Counted from the stretch's first letter, positions 45,439 through 55,618 are shown. The stretch: 64,000 nt of DNA from Saccharibacillus soli (GCA_002189105.1 NIOB01000004.1:248001-312000), one strand, 5' to 3'. The notes: generated from the letters alone by a model not told the origin. A program made the numbers and translations.

Positions 45439-48400
45439 GTGACATCAAACTTAGGTTTCAAGCGCTCCATTAGCAGAAAATTGACCGCTCTTGTCCTCAC
45501 GTTCAGCGTTTTGGTTGCTCCGTACGCCACCATAGGTTCTTTCGGAATCAATCAAGCACATGCCGCCTCAAATGATGGAATCATTCGTCCTTATGTAGCA
45601 GACCCCAATGCCAAGGAATGGATCGACTTGGGACAAAAATTCACGGATGGACAGCAAAATTCGTTGGACATTCCGAATAAAGTAATTCAGATGTACTTCA
45701 CAAGTACATCTGGAAGCACAACGCCGACAGATAATATCGCGCTGGATAAATTTAGAGATTCCGACTTGATTGACAGTTCCATTTATAAGGGTGAACGGAA
45801 TCTTCTCGAAAACTTTAATAATCAGGAGTTATATGATGGCGACGGTACGCAGAGACCGTTTTTCGTTATTGATTCCAGCGATGGTTCCGAATTTGCGTTT
45901 GACGGGATCAGTCTATATAACTTAGGCGCAATGGAAGCAGCAAACTCCAAGCTCGATATTACAGGTTTTGTTAACGGAACAAGTACGGGTCGGGAAACCG
46001 TTACGGTGAATGGATCATCCGGTTACTCGGTTTCCATGTTAACGGCAGCCGATCTGCCATCCGCCAAATTTGGCAATGTAGATCGGGTTGAAATTTCTAT
46101 GAATCCGAGTTCCGTCGCTGCAAACAGTTCAGATGGTTTGTATTTTGGTTTTAATTCTATTTCGATCAAACCGCAAGTCAGCGACACCGTAAATAGCGTT
46201 TCGGTAAGTCCAGCTGCCTCGAATGTTCAACAAGGCAGCGGTCAGCAGTTAACGGCAACCGTCAGTGTGACCGGCTCTCCTTCGCAGGCGGTTACCTGGA
46301 CAAGCAGCGACCTCAGCGGCAAGGTGAGCGTGGATAGCAATGGATATGTATCTGTTGCGGCGGACGCGGCACCTCAAGATTATACGATTACGGCTACTTC
46401 GGTTGCCGATAGCAGCAAAAAAGGAACAGCGACGGTCACCGTGACCGCTGCCCCAACGTACACGATTGCCCCGCTGTCGAACCAGATGTTGAATACGTTG
46501 ACCGAGGGATACGGATCAGGCACACAGCAGCCGAAGACGGTCACGGTGACGCGTACAGGGACGGGGACGCTGTCCAACGTAGCAGCTACGCTTAACGGAT
46601 CGCCATTCTTCGAGGTATCCGCATTGTCGGCAACGACATTGAACGATAGCACACCGTCGGCAACCTTTACGCTGAAGGCCAAAGACGGTTTGGCGACGGG
46701 AACCTACACCGCAACCGTGACCGTGTCCGCGTCGAACATGACCGACCAGACGTTTACGGTGACGCAAGTCGTGCAAGCTGCTCCAACGTACACGATTGCC
46801 CCGTTGTCGAACCAGATGTTGAATCCGTTGACCGAGGGTTACGGATCAGGCACACAGCAGCCGAAGACGGTCACGGTGACGCGTACAGGAACAGGGACGC
46901 TGTCCAACGTAGCAGCTACGCTTAACGGATCGCCATTCTTCGAGGTATCCGCATTGTCGGCAACGACATTGAACGATAGCACACCGTCGGCAACCTTTAC
47001 GCTGAAGGCCAAAGATGGTTTGGCTGCGGGAATCTATACGGGGACGGTGACTGTCTCCGCGTCGAACATGACCGACCAGACGTTTACCGTGACCCAGGTT
47101 GTGCAAGCTGCCCCAACGTACACGATTGCCCCGTTGTCGAACCAGACGTTGAATCCGTTGACCGAGGGTTACGGATCAGGCACACAGCAGCCGAAGACGG
47201 TCACGGTGACGCGTACAGGGACGGGGACGCTGTCCGACGTAGCAGCTACGCTTAACGGATCGCCATTCTTCGAGGTATCCGCATTGTCGGCAACGACATT
47301 GAACGATAGCACACCGTCGGCAACCTTTACGCTGAAGGCCAAAGATGGCTTGGCGGCAGGAACCTACACGGCAATGGTAACCGTCTCCGCGTCGAACATG
47401 ACCGACCAGACGTTTACCGTGACCCAGGTTGTGCGAGCTGCCCCAACGTACACGATTGCCCCGCTGTCGAACCAGACGTTAAACCCGTTGACCGAGGGTT
47501 ACGGATCAGGCACACAGCAGTCGAAGACGGTCACGGTGACGCGTACGGGAACAGGTACGTTGTCCAACGTGAGCGCTGCATTGAGCGGAACACAAGCGGC
47601 ATCGTTCGAGGTGTCGGCGCTGTCCGCCACGACATTGAACGATAGCACGCCATCGGCAACCTTTACGCTGAAGGCCAAAGACGGTTTGGCGGCTGGAATC
47701 TACACCGCAACCGTGACCGTGTCCGCGTCGAACATGACCGACCAGACGTTTACCGTGACCCAGATTGTGCAAGCCGCCCCAACCTACACCATTGCTCCAA
47801 TCCTGAACCAGATTTTGAATCCGGTGGTTGCGGGGTATCCATCGGGCACGCAGGAAACGAAGACGATCACCGTAACGCGCACGGGAACAGGTACGTTGTC
47901 CAACGTGACCGCTGCATTAAGCGGAGCGCAAGCAGCATCGTTTGAAGTGTCCGCGCTTTCAGCGACGACGCTGAATGACAGCACACCATCGGCAGCGTTT
48001 ACGGTAAAGGCCAAGGACGGCCTTGCTGCCGGGACCTACACGGCAACCGTGACCGTGTCCGCGTCGAACATGACCGACCAGACGTTTACGGTGACCCAGA
48101 TTGTATCGGCTCCAGGTCAAGCAGCTGCTCCTTCTGCCAGCCCGGGTGGAGGTGCAGTAGCGGCCGGAACTCTGGTGACTTTGAGCACTGTGACCAGCGA
48201 CAGCATGATTCATTACACAACGGATGGCAGTGAGCCGACAGCGAACAGTCCGGTTTATATGGCGCCTGTAGCTGTAAATTCAGCCATGACGATCAAAGCC
48301 ATCGCGGTGAAAGAAGGCTTAGTCAGCAGTCCGGTGCTTACGGCTTCTTACACGATCACGGTTCCGAATCCGTCAACGCCAACTCCGACGCCAGAGACTC

Positions 48401-49725
48401 CAGTCACTCAGACACCTGCGCCTCCTCCTGCTCCAGCGACGCCTATTCCTTCTTCGCCAGTCCCAAGCACTACTTCGGGCGTTGATGTACTGGTTAACGG
48501 CAAAGTTGAAAATGCGGGAACGGCGACTACTTCTACACGTGGTGACCAATCTGTGGTTACGATCGCAGTGGACGAACAAAAACTCCGGCAGCGCCTAGAC
48601 GCGGAAGGAAGCGGAGCAGTCATTACGATCCCGGTCAATCAGACCTCTGATGTTGTAGTCGGTGAGCTGAACGGTCAAATGGTAAAAAACATGGAAAATA
48701 AACAAGCCGTTGTTGAACTTCGGACGAATCGGGCAACGTATACGCTGCCTGCACAGCAAATCGATATTGATGAAGTGTCTTCGCAGGTAGGTGCAAACGC
48801 AGCTTTACAGGACATCCGCGTGAAAATCGAAATCTCAGCCGTGGATGCCAAGACGCAGCAAACGGTAGAGCAGGCGGCAAGCAGCGGCGGTTTCGTCAAT
48901 GTGGCGCCGGCACTCGACTTCACGGTTCGCGCGACTTACGGGGATCGGACGGTAGAGGTCAATCAATTTAAGAGCTATGTCAAACGTACAATTGCGATTC
49001 CTGACGGAGTTGATCCAAACCGGATTACAACGGGGGTTGTCGTCGATCCTGACGGAACTTCCCGGCATGTGCCGACCAAAGTCATTCAAATCGATGGCCG
49101 GTTCTATGCGGAGATCAACAGCCTGACCAACAGCACGTATTCGATTGTCTGGCATCCGATGACCTTCGCTGATGTCACAAGCGGCTGGGCTCAGACGGCG
49201 GTGAATGATATGGGTTCACGGATGGTCGTGAACGGATTCCAAGATGGCAGTTTCCGTCCAAACCAGGATATGACTCGCGCGGAGTTTGCAGAGGTTATGG
49301 TGCGTGGTCTGGGACTCAAGCCGCAAACAGGCAAGGCGCGTTTCAGCGACGTTCAAGAAGGAGATTGGTACAATGAAGCCATTCTCACGGCTTCCCAGTA
49401 TGGACTCATTGAAGGGTTCGAGGACGGGACATTCCGTCCACAGGATAACATCACCCGTGAGCAAGCGATGCAGATCATGGCGAAAGCGATGAAGGTGAGT
49501 GGCTTGAAACAGAAACTTGCTGCTGGAGATGCGGCAGCGCTTCTTGTTCCTTTTGCGGATGCGGCGAAGGTATCGGCATGGGCGAAGAACAGCGTGGCAG
49601 ATAATCTGCAAGCAGGAATTGTAACGGGCCGAGGCGAGAAGATGCTGGCTCCACAAGCGGGCATTACCCGCGCGGAAGTTGCTTTGATGATTAGAAATCT
49701 GCTCGACCGCTCGGATCTGATTTAA
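45439..49725 (+). CDS. Large multi-domain S-layer-type surface protein with five tandem repeats and three SLH domains
   Basis: The 1428-residue exported protein has a signal peptide (cleavage near AHA-AS), an N-terminal domain of unknown type (~35-250), a Big_2-like Ig domain (~252-336), five repeats of 110-112 residues (~339-892), a chitobiase/hexosaminidase C-terminal-like domain (~898-973, IHYTTDGSEPT), a Pro/Thr linker, a beta-rich domain (~1013-1235) and three SLH repeats (~1240-1428; FADVTSGWAQTAVNDMGSRM, FSDVQEGDWYNEAILTASQYG, FADAAKVSAWAKNSVADNLQ). It should sit on the cell surface as a fibrous or S-layer-like protein. The start is GTG at 45439 after AAAGGAGAGG. No catalytic domain is visible. 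Confidence 0.92.
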   Translation: MTSNLGFKRSISRKLTALVLTFSVLVAPYATIGSFGINQAHAASNDGIIRPYVADPNAKEWIDLGQKFTDGQQNSLDIPNKVIQMYFTSTSGSTTPTDNIALDKFRDSDLIDSSIYKGERNLLENFNNQELYDGDGTQRPFFVIDSSDGSEFAFDGISLYNLGAMEAANSKLDITGFVNGTSTGRETVTVNGSSGYSVSMLTAADLPSAKFGNVDRVEISMNPSSVAANSSDGLYFGFNSISIKPQVSDTVNSVSVSPAASNVQQGSGQQLTATVSVTGSPSQAVTWTSSDLSGKVSVDSNGYVSVAADAAPQDYTITATSVADSSKKGTATVTVTAAPTYTIAPLSNQMLNTLTEGYGSGTQQPKTVTVTRTGTGTLSNVAATLNGSPFFEVSALSATTLNDSTPSATFTLKAKDGLATGTYTATVTVSASNMTDQTFTVTQVVQAAPTYTIAPLSNQMLNPLTEGYGSGTQQPKTVTVTRTGTGTLSNVAATLNGSPFFEVSALSATTLNDSTPSATFTLKAKDGLAAGIYTGTVTVSASNMTDQTFTVTQVVQAAPTYTIAPLSNQTLNPLTEGYGSGTQQPKTVTVTRTGTGTLSDVAATLNGSPFFEVSALSATTLNDSTPSATFTLKAKDGLAAGTYTAMVTVSASNMTDQTFTVTQVVRAAPTYTIAPLSNQTLNPLTEGYGSGTQQSKTVTVTRTGTGTLSNVSAALSGTQAASFEVSALSATTLNDSTPSATFTLKAKDGLAAGIYTATVTVSASNMTDQTFTVTQIVQAAPTYTIAPILNQILNPVVAGYPSGTQETKTITVTRTGTGTLSNVTAALSGAQAASFEVSALSATTLNDSTPSAAFTVKAKDGLAAGTYTATVTVSASNMTDQTFTVTQIVSAPGQAAAPSASPGGGAVAAGTLVTLSTVTSDSMIHYTTDGSEPTANSPVYMAPVAVNSAMTIKAIAVKEGLVSSPVLTASYTITVPNPSTPTPTPETPVTQTPAPPPAPATPIPSSPVPSTTSGVDVLVNGKVENAGTATTSTRGDQSVVTIAVDEQKLRQRLDAEGSGAVITIPVNQTSDVVVGELNGQMVKNMENKQAVVELRTNRATYTLPAQQIDIDEVSSQVGANAALQDIRVKIEISAVDAKTQQTVEQAASSGGFVNVAPALDFTVRATYGDRTVEVNQFKSYVKRTIAIPDGVDPNRITTGVVVDPDGTSRHVPTKVIQIDGRFYAEINSLTNSTYSIVWHPMTFADVTSGWAQTAVNDMGSRMVVNGFQDGSFRPNQDMTRAEFAEVMVRGLGLKPQTGKARFSDVQEGDWYNEAILTASQYGLIEGFEDGTFRPQDNITREQAMQIMAKAMKVSGLKQKLAAGDAAALLVPFADAAKVSAWAKNSVADNLQAGIVTGRGEKMLAPQAGITRAEVALMIRNLLDRSDLI
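46453..48114 (+). repeat. Five tandem ~330-bp coding repeats within the SLH protein
   Basis: Units begin at 46453, 46783, 47113, 47443 and 47779 (three of 330 bp and two of 336 bp, the latter with a two-codon insertion). Each encodes PTYTIAPLSNQ...VTVTRTGTGTLSNV...MTDQTFTVTQ. Units 1-3 are almost identical in DNA; unit 5 has diverged most. This points to recent duplication or ongoing homogenisation. Confidence 0.93.
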
Positions 49726-49744
49726 ATCGCATATTTGAAAAAGA

Positions 49745-49771
49745 AGCGCCTCGGCTGAGGCGTTTTTTTTG
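49745..49771 (+). terminator. Terminator after the SLH protein
   Basis: CGCCTC (49747-49752), loop GGCT, GAGGCG, then a run of eight or more T. Confidence 0.87.
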
Positions 49772-49945
49772 GATGCTCGTCTTTTTGGATGCTCGTATGT
49801 GGAGGTTCGCAAAACGTTTACTTGTCCATTTAAGGAGCGAACGAAACGTAAAATGAAGGAATTTAAACAAAAAATGATAGAACGTTTATCTGTCTGGTAA
49901 AAGGGTACAAATCCATAGAACAACATCAACTGGAGGTGTATCGAG

Positions 49946-50140
49946 ATGGCAACGAAAGAGTTAGCGATGCATGAGAAACTCGAAATACACGAATTGGTGA
50001 TTCTCAAGACGTCCTGTGTCACCAAGGCGGTAGCGATGTCGGGATTGGTTCAAGACGAGAAGCTCAAAGCGCTGATCGAGGAAGACATTGAAAATTCAGC
50101 GCAGGCAGTCGACGAATTGAAGGCACTTCTAATCAGCTAA
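49946..50140 (+). CDS. Small CotF-like spore-coat-type protein
   Basis: The 64-residue helical protein reads EKLEIHELVILKTSCVTKAVAMSGLVQDEKL and resembles the N-terminal part of CotF/YhcQ-type spore coat proteins, four-helix ferritin-like proteins. GGAGG lies before the ATG. The next gene starts 13 bases later and encodes a matching longer partner, so this pair corresponds to a split coat protein. I could not find a clear sporulation sigma-factor promoter. Confidence 0.68.
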   Translation: MATKELAMHEKLEIHELVILKTSCVTKAVAMSGLVQDEKLKALIEEDIENSAQAVDELKALLIS

Positions 50141-50153
50141 GGAGGGATTCCAC

Positions 50154-50471
50154 ATGACGACGCCCAAATCGATGACGAAGGAAACACTGGTCAAAGCCGT
50201 CACGCCAATGGACGACATGGCGATTGCAACGGATATGCTGCTGTCGGCCAAGACAGCTGTTCGCACCTATGCGGTTGCTCTGACGGAAGCCGCTTCACCC
50301 CGAGTGCGAAAAGTGCTGAAGTCCCAGCTGGATACGGCCATCAAGACGCATCAGAAGATCGCTGATTATATGATCGAAAACGAGATGTACCATCCTTACG
50401 ATCTTGATGAGCAGATTGAACATGATATGAAAAAGTCGGAGATCGCGCGTAATCTGATCGAGACGAAGTAA
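50154..50471 (+). CDS. CotF-family spore coat protein
   Basis: The 105-residue helical protein has the CotF family pattern: DDMAIATDMLLSAKTAVRTYAVALTEAASPRVRKVL, then HQKIADYMIENEMYHPYD. These proteins are found in the spore coat of Bacillus and relatives. TAAGGAGGG precedes the ATG. Cotranscribed with the 64-residue gene 13 bases upstream and ended by a terminator. Confidence 0.8.
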   Translation: MTTPKSMTKETLVKAVTPMDDMAIATDMLLSAKTAVRTYAVALTEAASPRVRKVLKSQLDTAIKTHQKIADYMIENEMYHPYDLDEQIEHDMKKSEIARNLIETK

Positions 50472-50506
50472 GATAACCGACCGTTCACATAAACACCCGT
50501 CACCTC

Positions 50507-50538
50507 ACCCATCTTCCGCCAAGGGAGATGGGCTTTTT
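50507..50538 (+). terminator. Terminator after the coat-protein pair
   Basis: CCCATCTT (50508-50515) pairs with GAGATGGG (50525-50532) across CCGCCAAGG and is followed by CTTTTT. Confidence 0.78.
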
Positions 50539-50647
50539 GTGTGTGGATATATGTGTGTGGAAATAAAAGAAGAGATCCAGCCAAACTCATCGAATAGATA
50601 AGGATTAGATCGGAATAAAACAGGCAGGAAAGGGTGAAAGCAGACAG

Positions 50648-51268
50648 ATGGGCTGCGACATTACGTTATATTGCGAAGGTTATATCGACGGTCGGTGGAT
50701 CAATATCGATCGCTGGTATAGACAGACGGGATGGCCGGAGATCGGCGTCACGGAACGTGAAGGATTCAGTCAGGTCGATCTGATTGATGGAGCGCGGGAT
50801 TATGGTTTGTTTTATCTGCTGGCGGGTGTACGGGGGAGTGAGGCGGATAGCAGCTATCCACCGATTGCTCCGCCCAAGGGGCTGCCCAGCGAATGGGATG
50901 CCCTGCTCAGTCAGGAATATGATTATGGCGATCTGCCGGATCACGCCAATTTTCATCATGCTTCCCATCTGACGCTGCGTGAACTCAAGCAAAGCGGCTA
51001 TGGGCAAAAGATGCCGCTTCGCGGCTGGGTGGATGAAGCCGACCATAATGAGATAATGAACCAGCTGCTGCAAGGTCAGCGGTATCAGTCACATTTTATC
51101 GATGTGAAGGCAGACCCGCATTGGCGGGAGGGCAAGGTCTACCGCGAGTGGGAAGGCTACCTCAATCTGCATCTGACTTCCATAATGGAGCAGATGGAGC
51201 AGCTCAAAAAAGAGTGGCGAATCGATAGCGATGATGAAGTGCGGATTGTATTCTGGTTCGATAATTAA
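50648..51268 (+). CDS. Hypothetical protein of the MGCDI-start type
   Basis: The 206-residue soluble protein is rich in Trp, Tyr, His and Asp. It opens with MGCDITLYCEGYIDGRW, a start also seen in hypothetical proteins of phages and various bacteria, and has GVRGSEADSSYPPIAPPKGLP in the middle. I know no function. The ribosome site AAAGGGTG is about 12 bases from the ATG. It converges with the WYL regulator gene 12 bases downstream. Confidence 0.62.
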   Translation: MGCDITLYCEGYIDGRWINIDRWYRQTGWPEIGVTEREGFSQVDLIDGARDYGLFYLLAGVRGSEADSSYPPIAPPKGLPSEWDALLSQEYDYGDLPDHANFHHASHLTLRELKQSGYGQKMPLRGWVDEADHNEIMNQLLQGQRYQSHFIDVKADPHWREGKVYREWEGYLNLHLTSIMEQMEQLKKEWRIDSDDEVRIVFWFDN

Positions 51269-51280
51269 CGGTGCCAGCCG

Positions 51281-52330
51281 TCAGAGCGCCCCAATCAGCC
51301 GCAAATAATGGCTCCGCAGCTGGTCGCGGAGCGATTCCGGCTCCAGAATCCGAATGGAGGCGCCCCATGCAGCAAGGAACGAGACGATAAAATCGGTCTC
51401 CTGCGGCTCGTAGTGACCGGAAAGGATCAGATGCTCTCCGGGTGCTGCCCCGGCAGCTTCCGCTTGCAGCGCTTCCGATCTTTCCGGTTCCGGCGCTGCA
51501 CTTAGCGCCATCGACGGATAGAGCCTGCGCCGCAGCCCGGCTGCGGCTTCGGGCGCAACAGCGCAGCGGAAGGCAATCGCTGACGCAGAGGGCTTACGCA
51601 GCGTATGCGCGTCTCGCAGGTCGAAGGTGCGCAGCGCTTCGACAGGCTTGTCGGCGGTGCGCTCCGCCGACTGAACCCGATCGCAGCGGAATACGCGGTA
51701 TTCCTGCTTGCCCAGATCGTAAGCGCGGCAGTACCAGAAGCCGCGCGAGGCATACACGGCAAAAGGCTGAATCCGCCTTAGCGCCGAAGCCTGATCTTCC
51801 GGCGATTGGGGCATGGGCGAATCGCCATTCTGCTGACTGCGCCTGCTCGCAGGCGCCGCATATCGGATCTCCAGCACTTCGCCCTGCACAGCGGCCCGCA
51901 GCAGCGTCTCCAGACAAGCCCCCGCTTCGGCGGGTTCGTCCGGATAGAAGGCGATTCGATGCCGGAACTGCTCGATCTGATCGCGCTGCGGCGCGGAGAC
52001 CACCTCCAGAAATTTGGCATGGATCGAGTCGAACGGAACATTCAGCGCATCGTCCGATAGGCCGCGCATCGTCTGGATGGCCAGATACAACGCCAGCACT
52101 TCACGGGTCGTGAATGATACGGGAGGCAGGGAGGCGGTCTCCAGCACCCGATAACCGCCGCTTCGTCCCCGGTCGGCATACAGCGGCAGACCCAGAGCTT
52201 CCAGCGCTTCAATGTCACGCAGCGCGGTACTGCGTGAGATGCCAAATTCGTCCATGAGCTGCCGCAGGGTAAAATTCCGCTGCCGATAGGCGTAGCGCTG
52301 CATCAGTTGGAGACGTTCAGATTTGTTCAT
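51281..52330 (-). CDS. YafY-type WYL-domain transcriptional regulator
   Basis: The 349-residue protein has an N-terminal winged helix (FTLRQLMDEFGISRSTALRDIEAL, then ADRGRSGGYRVL) and a WYL-like ligand domain (RIQPFAVYASRGFWYCRAYDL) with a WCX C-terminal part. Such proteins usually act as single-gene regulators next to their target. AGGAGG is 8 bases before the ATG at 52330. It is divergent from the PhnB-like gene, so that is the likely target. The second half is GC-rich and contains an Ala/Arg-rich tract. Confidence 0.85.
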   Translation of the reverse strand: MNKSERLQLMQRYAYRQRNFTLRQLMDEFGISRSTALRDIEALEALGLPLYADRGRSGGYRVLETASLPPVSFTTREVLALYLAIQTMRGLSDDALNVPFDSIHAKFLEVVSAPQRDQIEQFRHRIAFYPDEPAEAGACLETLLRAAVQGEVLEIRYAAPASRRSQQNGDSPMPQSPEDQASALRRIQPFAVYASRGFWYCRAYDLGKQEYRVFRCDRVQSAERTADKPVEALRTFDLRDAHTLRKPSASAIAFRCAVAPEAAAGLRRRLYPSMALSAAPEPERSEALQAEAAGAAPGEHLILSGHYEPQETDFIVSFLAAWGASIRILEPESLRDQLRSHYLRLIGAL

Positions 52331-52469
52331 CGGCAAGACCTCCTTCTTTTTTAGATCAGACTTATTTGCGGTTCGATATTTATTTATTATTCGATGAATA
52401 GGTTTCAGGTTCTGACACCTTTAAGATGTACGCTATACGTGTAGATTACATTTGAAGGAGGAACCCCTC

Positions 52470-52946
52470 ATGACTCAAGAGAACCCCAAGAACCCAACCG
52501 ATCTTCAGCTCGAAGCGATTCCGTTTCTGTCGCTGAATGGGCGCGCCGCAGAAGCCATCGCTTTTTACGAGCAGACACTGGATGCCCAGGTGCTGCTGAA
52601 GGTGAGTTACGCAGAGATGGCGAAGATGGACCCCGAGTTCCACTATGAAAAGGGACAGGAGCATTACATCACGCATTCGGTACTTCAGATTGGCATCAAT
52701 AAGCTGATGATTGCGGAAGAACAGATGGATACCACGCGTCCCTGGCAGGCGGGCAATGACTTCTCCTTATGCTTGCAGTCGCGCGACCATGACGCCATCG
52801 TACGAGCTTATAACCAACTGACGCAGGATAAGCGAACGCAGATTCTGATTCCCCTGACAGCTAATTCGTTCAGCAGCGGTTATGGAGCGGTACGTGATCC
52901 TTTTGGAGTTGTCTTTCAATTTACGGTAACACGTCACAATTTTTAA
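52470..52946 (+). CDS. PhnB/VOC-family glyoxalase-fold protein
   Basis: The 158-residue protein has the PhnB-like VOC pattern: FLSLNGRAAEAIAFYEQTLDAQ near the start, HSVLQIGINKLMIAEE in the middle, and YGAVRDPFGVVFQFT at the end. Proteins of this group bind small metabolites and are often annotated as 3-demethylubiquinone methyltransferase-like, though no methylation is implied. AAGGAGG fits the ATG at 52470 rather than the TTG upstream. Divergent from the WYL regulator and ended by a terminator. Confidence 0.83.
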   Translation: MTQENPKNPTDLQLEAIPFLSLNGRAAEAIAFYEQTLDAQVLLKVSYAEMAKMDPEFHYEKGQEHYITHSVLQIGINKLMIAEEQMDTTRPWQAGNDFSLCLQSRDHDAIVRAYNQLTQDKRTQILIPLTANSFSSGYGAVRDPFGVVFQFTVTRHNF

Positions 52947-52986
52947 AGGTAGAGCAAACTTGAACGATAAGCGTCATACCAAGGAG

Positions 52987-53016
52987 AGGGCTGTCCAACC
53001 GGGCAGTCCTTTTTTA
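52987..53016 (+). terminator. Terminator after the PhnB-like gene
   Basis: AGGGCTGTCC (52987-52996), loop AACC, GGGCAGTCCT (53001-53010), then TTTTTT. Confidence 0.85.
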
Positions 53017-53388
53017 TGCACCATCCTGCAATAAGCAGCTGCTTTTCTCTTTTTACACATTCGACTTATTTCGACATTAATAACGATTCGCTGCTTCTTC
53101 TTTCTCCAAGAGACCCCTTTCTTCCAACAGTTCCCTCTACTTGGAAAATGGAAGATTATCGTTGGAAATCAGCGTATTCATGAGAATACATGAACAACCC
53201 CAAAAAGGAAGGCTCGAAACGATTCGGAGGAACCGGTTCCTCAAATTCGACATTTATTTTGCTTTCTATCTTATTTTGTACAAGCAAATAACCGATACAG
53301 ATAGTAAATTCTTCATTCGACCAAGCTGGCAGGCATTGCTTCCTTCCCCGCTTCCGAGTACGAACTTTCATATAAAGGAGTCATGCAC
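53017..53388. other. Non-coding stretch before the FIST gene
   Basis: 372 bases without a believable gene. AT-rich patches at ~53040-53090 and ~53250-53310 may hold the promoter of the FIST-chemoreceptor pair. CCGATA (53292-53297) looks like part of a motility sigma-factor box but lacks a matching -35, so I do not call it. Confidence 0.4.
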
Positions 53389-54534
53389 ATGGAAATCAAA
53401 TCCTTTCTCACGTCAAATCCAGATACTAAACAAGCCTTTCAGGAGGTCCAAGCCAAGCTGTCTCCGCAGGCCAAAGCCGTCATCTTTTTCGCCAGTACCA
53501 TCTATGACTTTCAGGCCCTGAGCACCCTGTTCCGCGATGCTTTTCCCAACGCAGAAGTCATGGGATTGACGACAGTAGGCGAACTGGGGCCAAGCGGTTT
53601 TTCCGAAAAAAGTCTAACAGCCATGAGCTTCGCGGGAGCCGTCAAAGCCAAAGGCGTGCTGATTGAAGACATCGTGAAATACCCCATGTTCTATCGGGAT
53701 CACCTGGTCGAAGCTGCCCGGCAGATCGGGATCAACAGCAGCAGTACAGCGCCTGAACGCGAAGGGCTGGGACTGGTGTTTCCGAATGGACTCGTAGGCG
53801 CCGAAGAGAAGATGCTGTCGGTCGTCAATTCGTTGTTCGCCCACGAAGGATTCCCGCTGTTTGGCGGAACGGCTGGAGACGATGCGAAGTTCGAGAAGAC
53901 CCAGGTCAGCTACCAAGGCCAGGTGTCTCATACCGGCGGACTGGTCATGTTTATCAAACCCGATACGGCGTTCCATATTGCCAAGGAAAATATTTTTACC
54001 CCAAATGGCAAAACGATGAAAATCACCAAAGCCGATCCCAGCGCTCGTATTGTGTACGAATTTAACGGCCAACCGGCTGCTTCGGAATATGCTCGTGTGC
54101 TTGGCACATCAGCCGGTGAGTTGAGCCGTTATTTCATGACCAATCCGCTTGGCCGGGTTGTCAATGAAGAAGTCTATATCGCTTCGCCATTTGATGTGCT
54201 GCCAGGAGGAGGCGTCAAGTTCTACTGCCAGCTCTTTGAAGGCATGACGGTGGATGTACTGACGCCCAAAGATCCTGTAGCTACCATTCGCCAAACCCTG
54301 GATACGTTCCGTGGGCGCTTCGCCCGTCTGGATGGCGTGCTGGCGATCAACTGCATTTTGCGCAAACTTCAGTTCCAGAATGATCGATTATTCCCGGCGC
54401 TCAACGGACATCTGGAGAAGCTGCCCAACCTCGGCGGATTTTGCAGCTATGGGGAGCAGTTGAACCGCACGCAGTTGAATCAGACGCTTGTGCTGCTTGG
54501 ATTCGGCACGCTCAGACAGGGGGAATCGGCGTGA
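53389..54534 (+). CDS. FIST-domain sensory protein
   Basis: The 381-residue protein has the FIST N domain at ~30-225 ([50 protein letters not shown]) and the FIST C domain at ~235-365 ([29 protein letters not shown]). FIST domains are predicted small-ligand sensors, possibly of amino acids. There is no membrane segment. AAAGGAG precedes two close ATGs; the one at 53389 has normal spacing. The chemoreceptor gene overlaps its stop codon by four bases (GTGA). The coupling implies the FIST protein is the sensing partner of that receptor. Confidence 0.9.
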   Translation: MEIKSFLTSNPDTKQAFQEVQAKLSPQAKAVIFFASTIYDFQALSTLFRDAFPNAEVMGLTTVGELGPSGFSEKSLTAMSFAGAVKAKGVLIEDIVKYPMFYRDHLVEAARQIGINSSSTAPEREGLGLVFPNGLVGAEEKMLSVVNSLFAHEGFPLFGGTAGDDAKFEKTQVSYQGQVSHTGGLVMFIKPDTAFHIAKENIFTPNGKTMKITKADPSARIVYEFNGQPAASEYARVLGTSAGELSRYFMTNPLGRVVNEEVYIASPFDVLPGGGVKFYCQLFEGMTVDVLTPKDPVATIRQTLDTFRGRFARLDGVLAINCILRKLQFQNDRLFPALNGHLEKLPNLGGFCSYGEQLNRTQLNQTLVLLGFGTLRQGESA

Positions 54535-55538
54535 ACGTATTAACACTTTTAACTTCCATGAAGACCAAGCATGGCCTGACAGAGCCGCAAAAAGCGGAAG
54601 TGCTGGAGACATTCCAGGGCTTGTCGGAATCCGAATATACCAACGTTGTCAAATCGCTGGGCGATCTCATCGGTCTGCTGGATCAATCGACGTCCAAAAA
54701 TTCGGCTAAAGACAGCGAACTGATGGATCAGGTGGCACTGCTCAAGTCCGACATGACCGAGCAAAACGGACGATTGAACCGCTCTGTGGAGAACATCCGT
54801 CAGATCGTCGATCAAACGGAAGGCGTTACATCCATCACACGTGAAGTGGAGCAGCAGAGCGAGCAGAATTATGAAGTCATTGTTGAAGGCGGCAGAAGTG
54901 TGGATGCGCTGAGTGCCGAGATTGATTCGCTCAAAGCGATCTTTAATCAATTCCGCGCTTCCATCCAGATGCTCAAAAGTGAAGTCTCATCCATCTCGAA
55001 CTTTGCTTCCACCATTCAGGAGATTGCCAATCAGACGAATCTGCTGGCCCTGAACGCAAGTATCGAAGCAGCGCGTGCTGGGGAACAGGGACGAGGATTC
55101 GCTGTCGTGGCGCAGGAAGTTCGCAAGCTGGCCGATCAAAGCAAGTCCGCACTGCAAGAGATTGATGGCAAGGTTCAGGAAGTCACAGCGAACGTGGATG
55201 AACTGGATCAGGACTTTGCACGCAAGACTTCGGCTGTGGATGAAGTCATTGAGGCCTCCAACCGGACGAAAGATGTATTTGCACGCATCTTGGAAACGGA
55301 AGAGAATCTGAGAAGCAGCATGTCCCGAATCAAAGGGGTAAACGATCATATCGTATCGGATCTGACTGGATTTTCGGTGTCGCTGGATCAAGTGCTGCAG
55401 GGTTTCCTTCAGAGCGATCAGCGCATTGGACATCTGTATCGACTGTCGCAGGACAAATTTACGTTCTCTACAGAGACTTTCGCTTATACGTCGCAGTTGG
55501 GAGATCTGGCGGAGGCGCTGCGTAATCGGCAGGTATAA
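54531..55538 (+). CDS. Soluble methyl-accepting chemotaxis-type signalling protein
   Basis: The 335-residue protein has no membrane segment. Residues ~1-100 form a helical N-terminal region, and the rest is the coiled-coil MCP signalling domain with the CheA/CheW-binding hairpin tip [20 protein letters not shown] and [18 protein letters not shown]. It should signal to CheA from the cytoplasm. The start is GTG at 54531, overlapping the FIST stop. It carries no PAS, GAF or other sensory domain of its own, so input presumably comes from the FIST protein. Confidence 0.9.
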   Translation: MNVLTLLTSMKTKHGLTEPQKAEVLETFQGLSESEYTNVVKSLGDLIGLLDQSTSKNSAKDSELMDQVALLKSDMTEQNGRLNRSVENIRQIVDQTEGVTSITREVEQQSEQNYEVIVEGGRSVDALSAEIDSLKAIFNQFRASIQMLKSEVSSISNFASTIQEIANQTNLLALNASIEAARAGEQGRGFAVVAQEVRKLADQSKSALQEIDGKVQEVTANVDELDQDFARKTSAVDEVIEASNRTKDVFARILETEENLRSSMSRIKGVNDHIVSDLTGFSVSLDQVLQGFLQSDQRIGHLYRLSQDKFTFSTETFAYTSQLGDLAEALRNRQV

Positions 55539-55618
55539 AGCTGACGCAAGGCGAGTGAATGGACGGTCATAAAAAAGAACAGGTACCGCTTTTTGCATCT
55601 GTCGATCACCTCAACGGT

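Noticed and set aside
46453-48114. CRISPR-like array from regular repeats
   Set aside because: The repeats are 330 bp, in frame, and encode protein domains; there are no short repeats with unique spacers.
53292-53297. Possible motility sigma-factor -10 box before the FIST-chemoreceptor pair
   Set aside because: Only CCGATA matches and no TAAA lies 15 bases upstream.
53141-53521. 126-codon frame overlapping the start of the FIST gene
   Set aside because: It overlaps the well-supported FIST start, has no ribosome site and looks non-protein-like.
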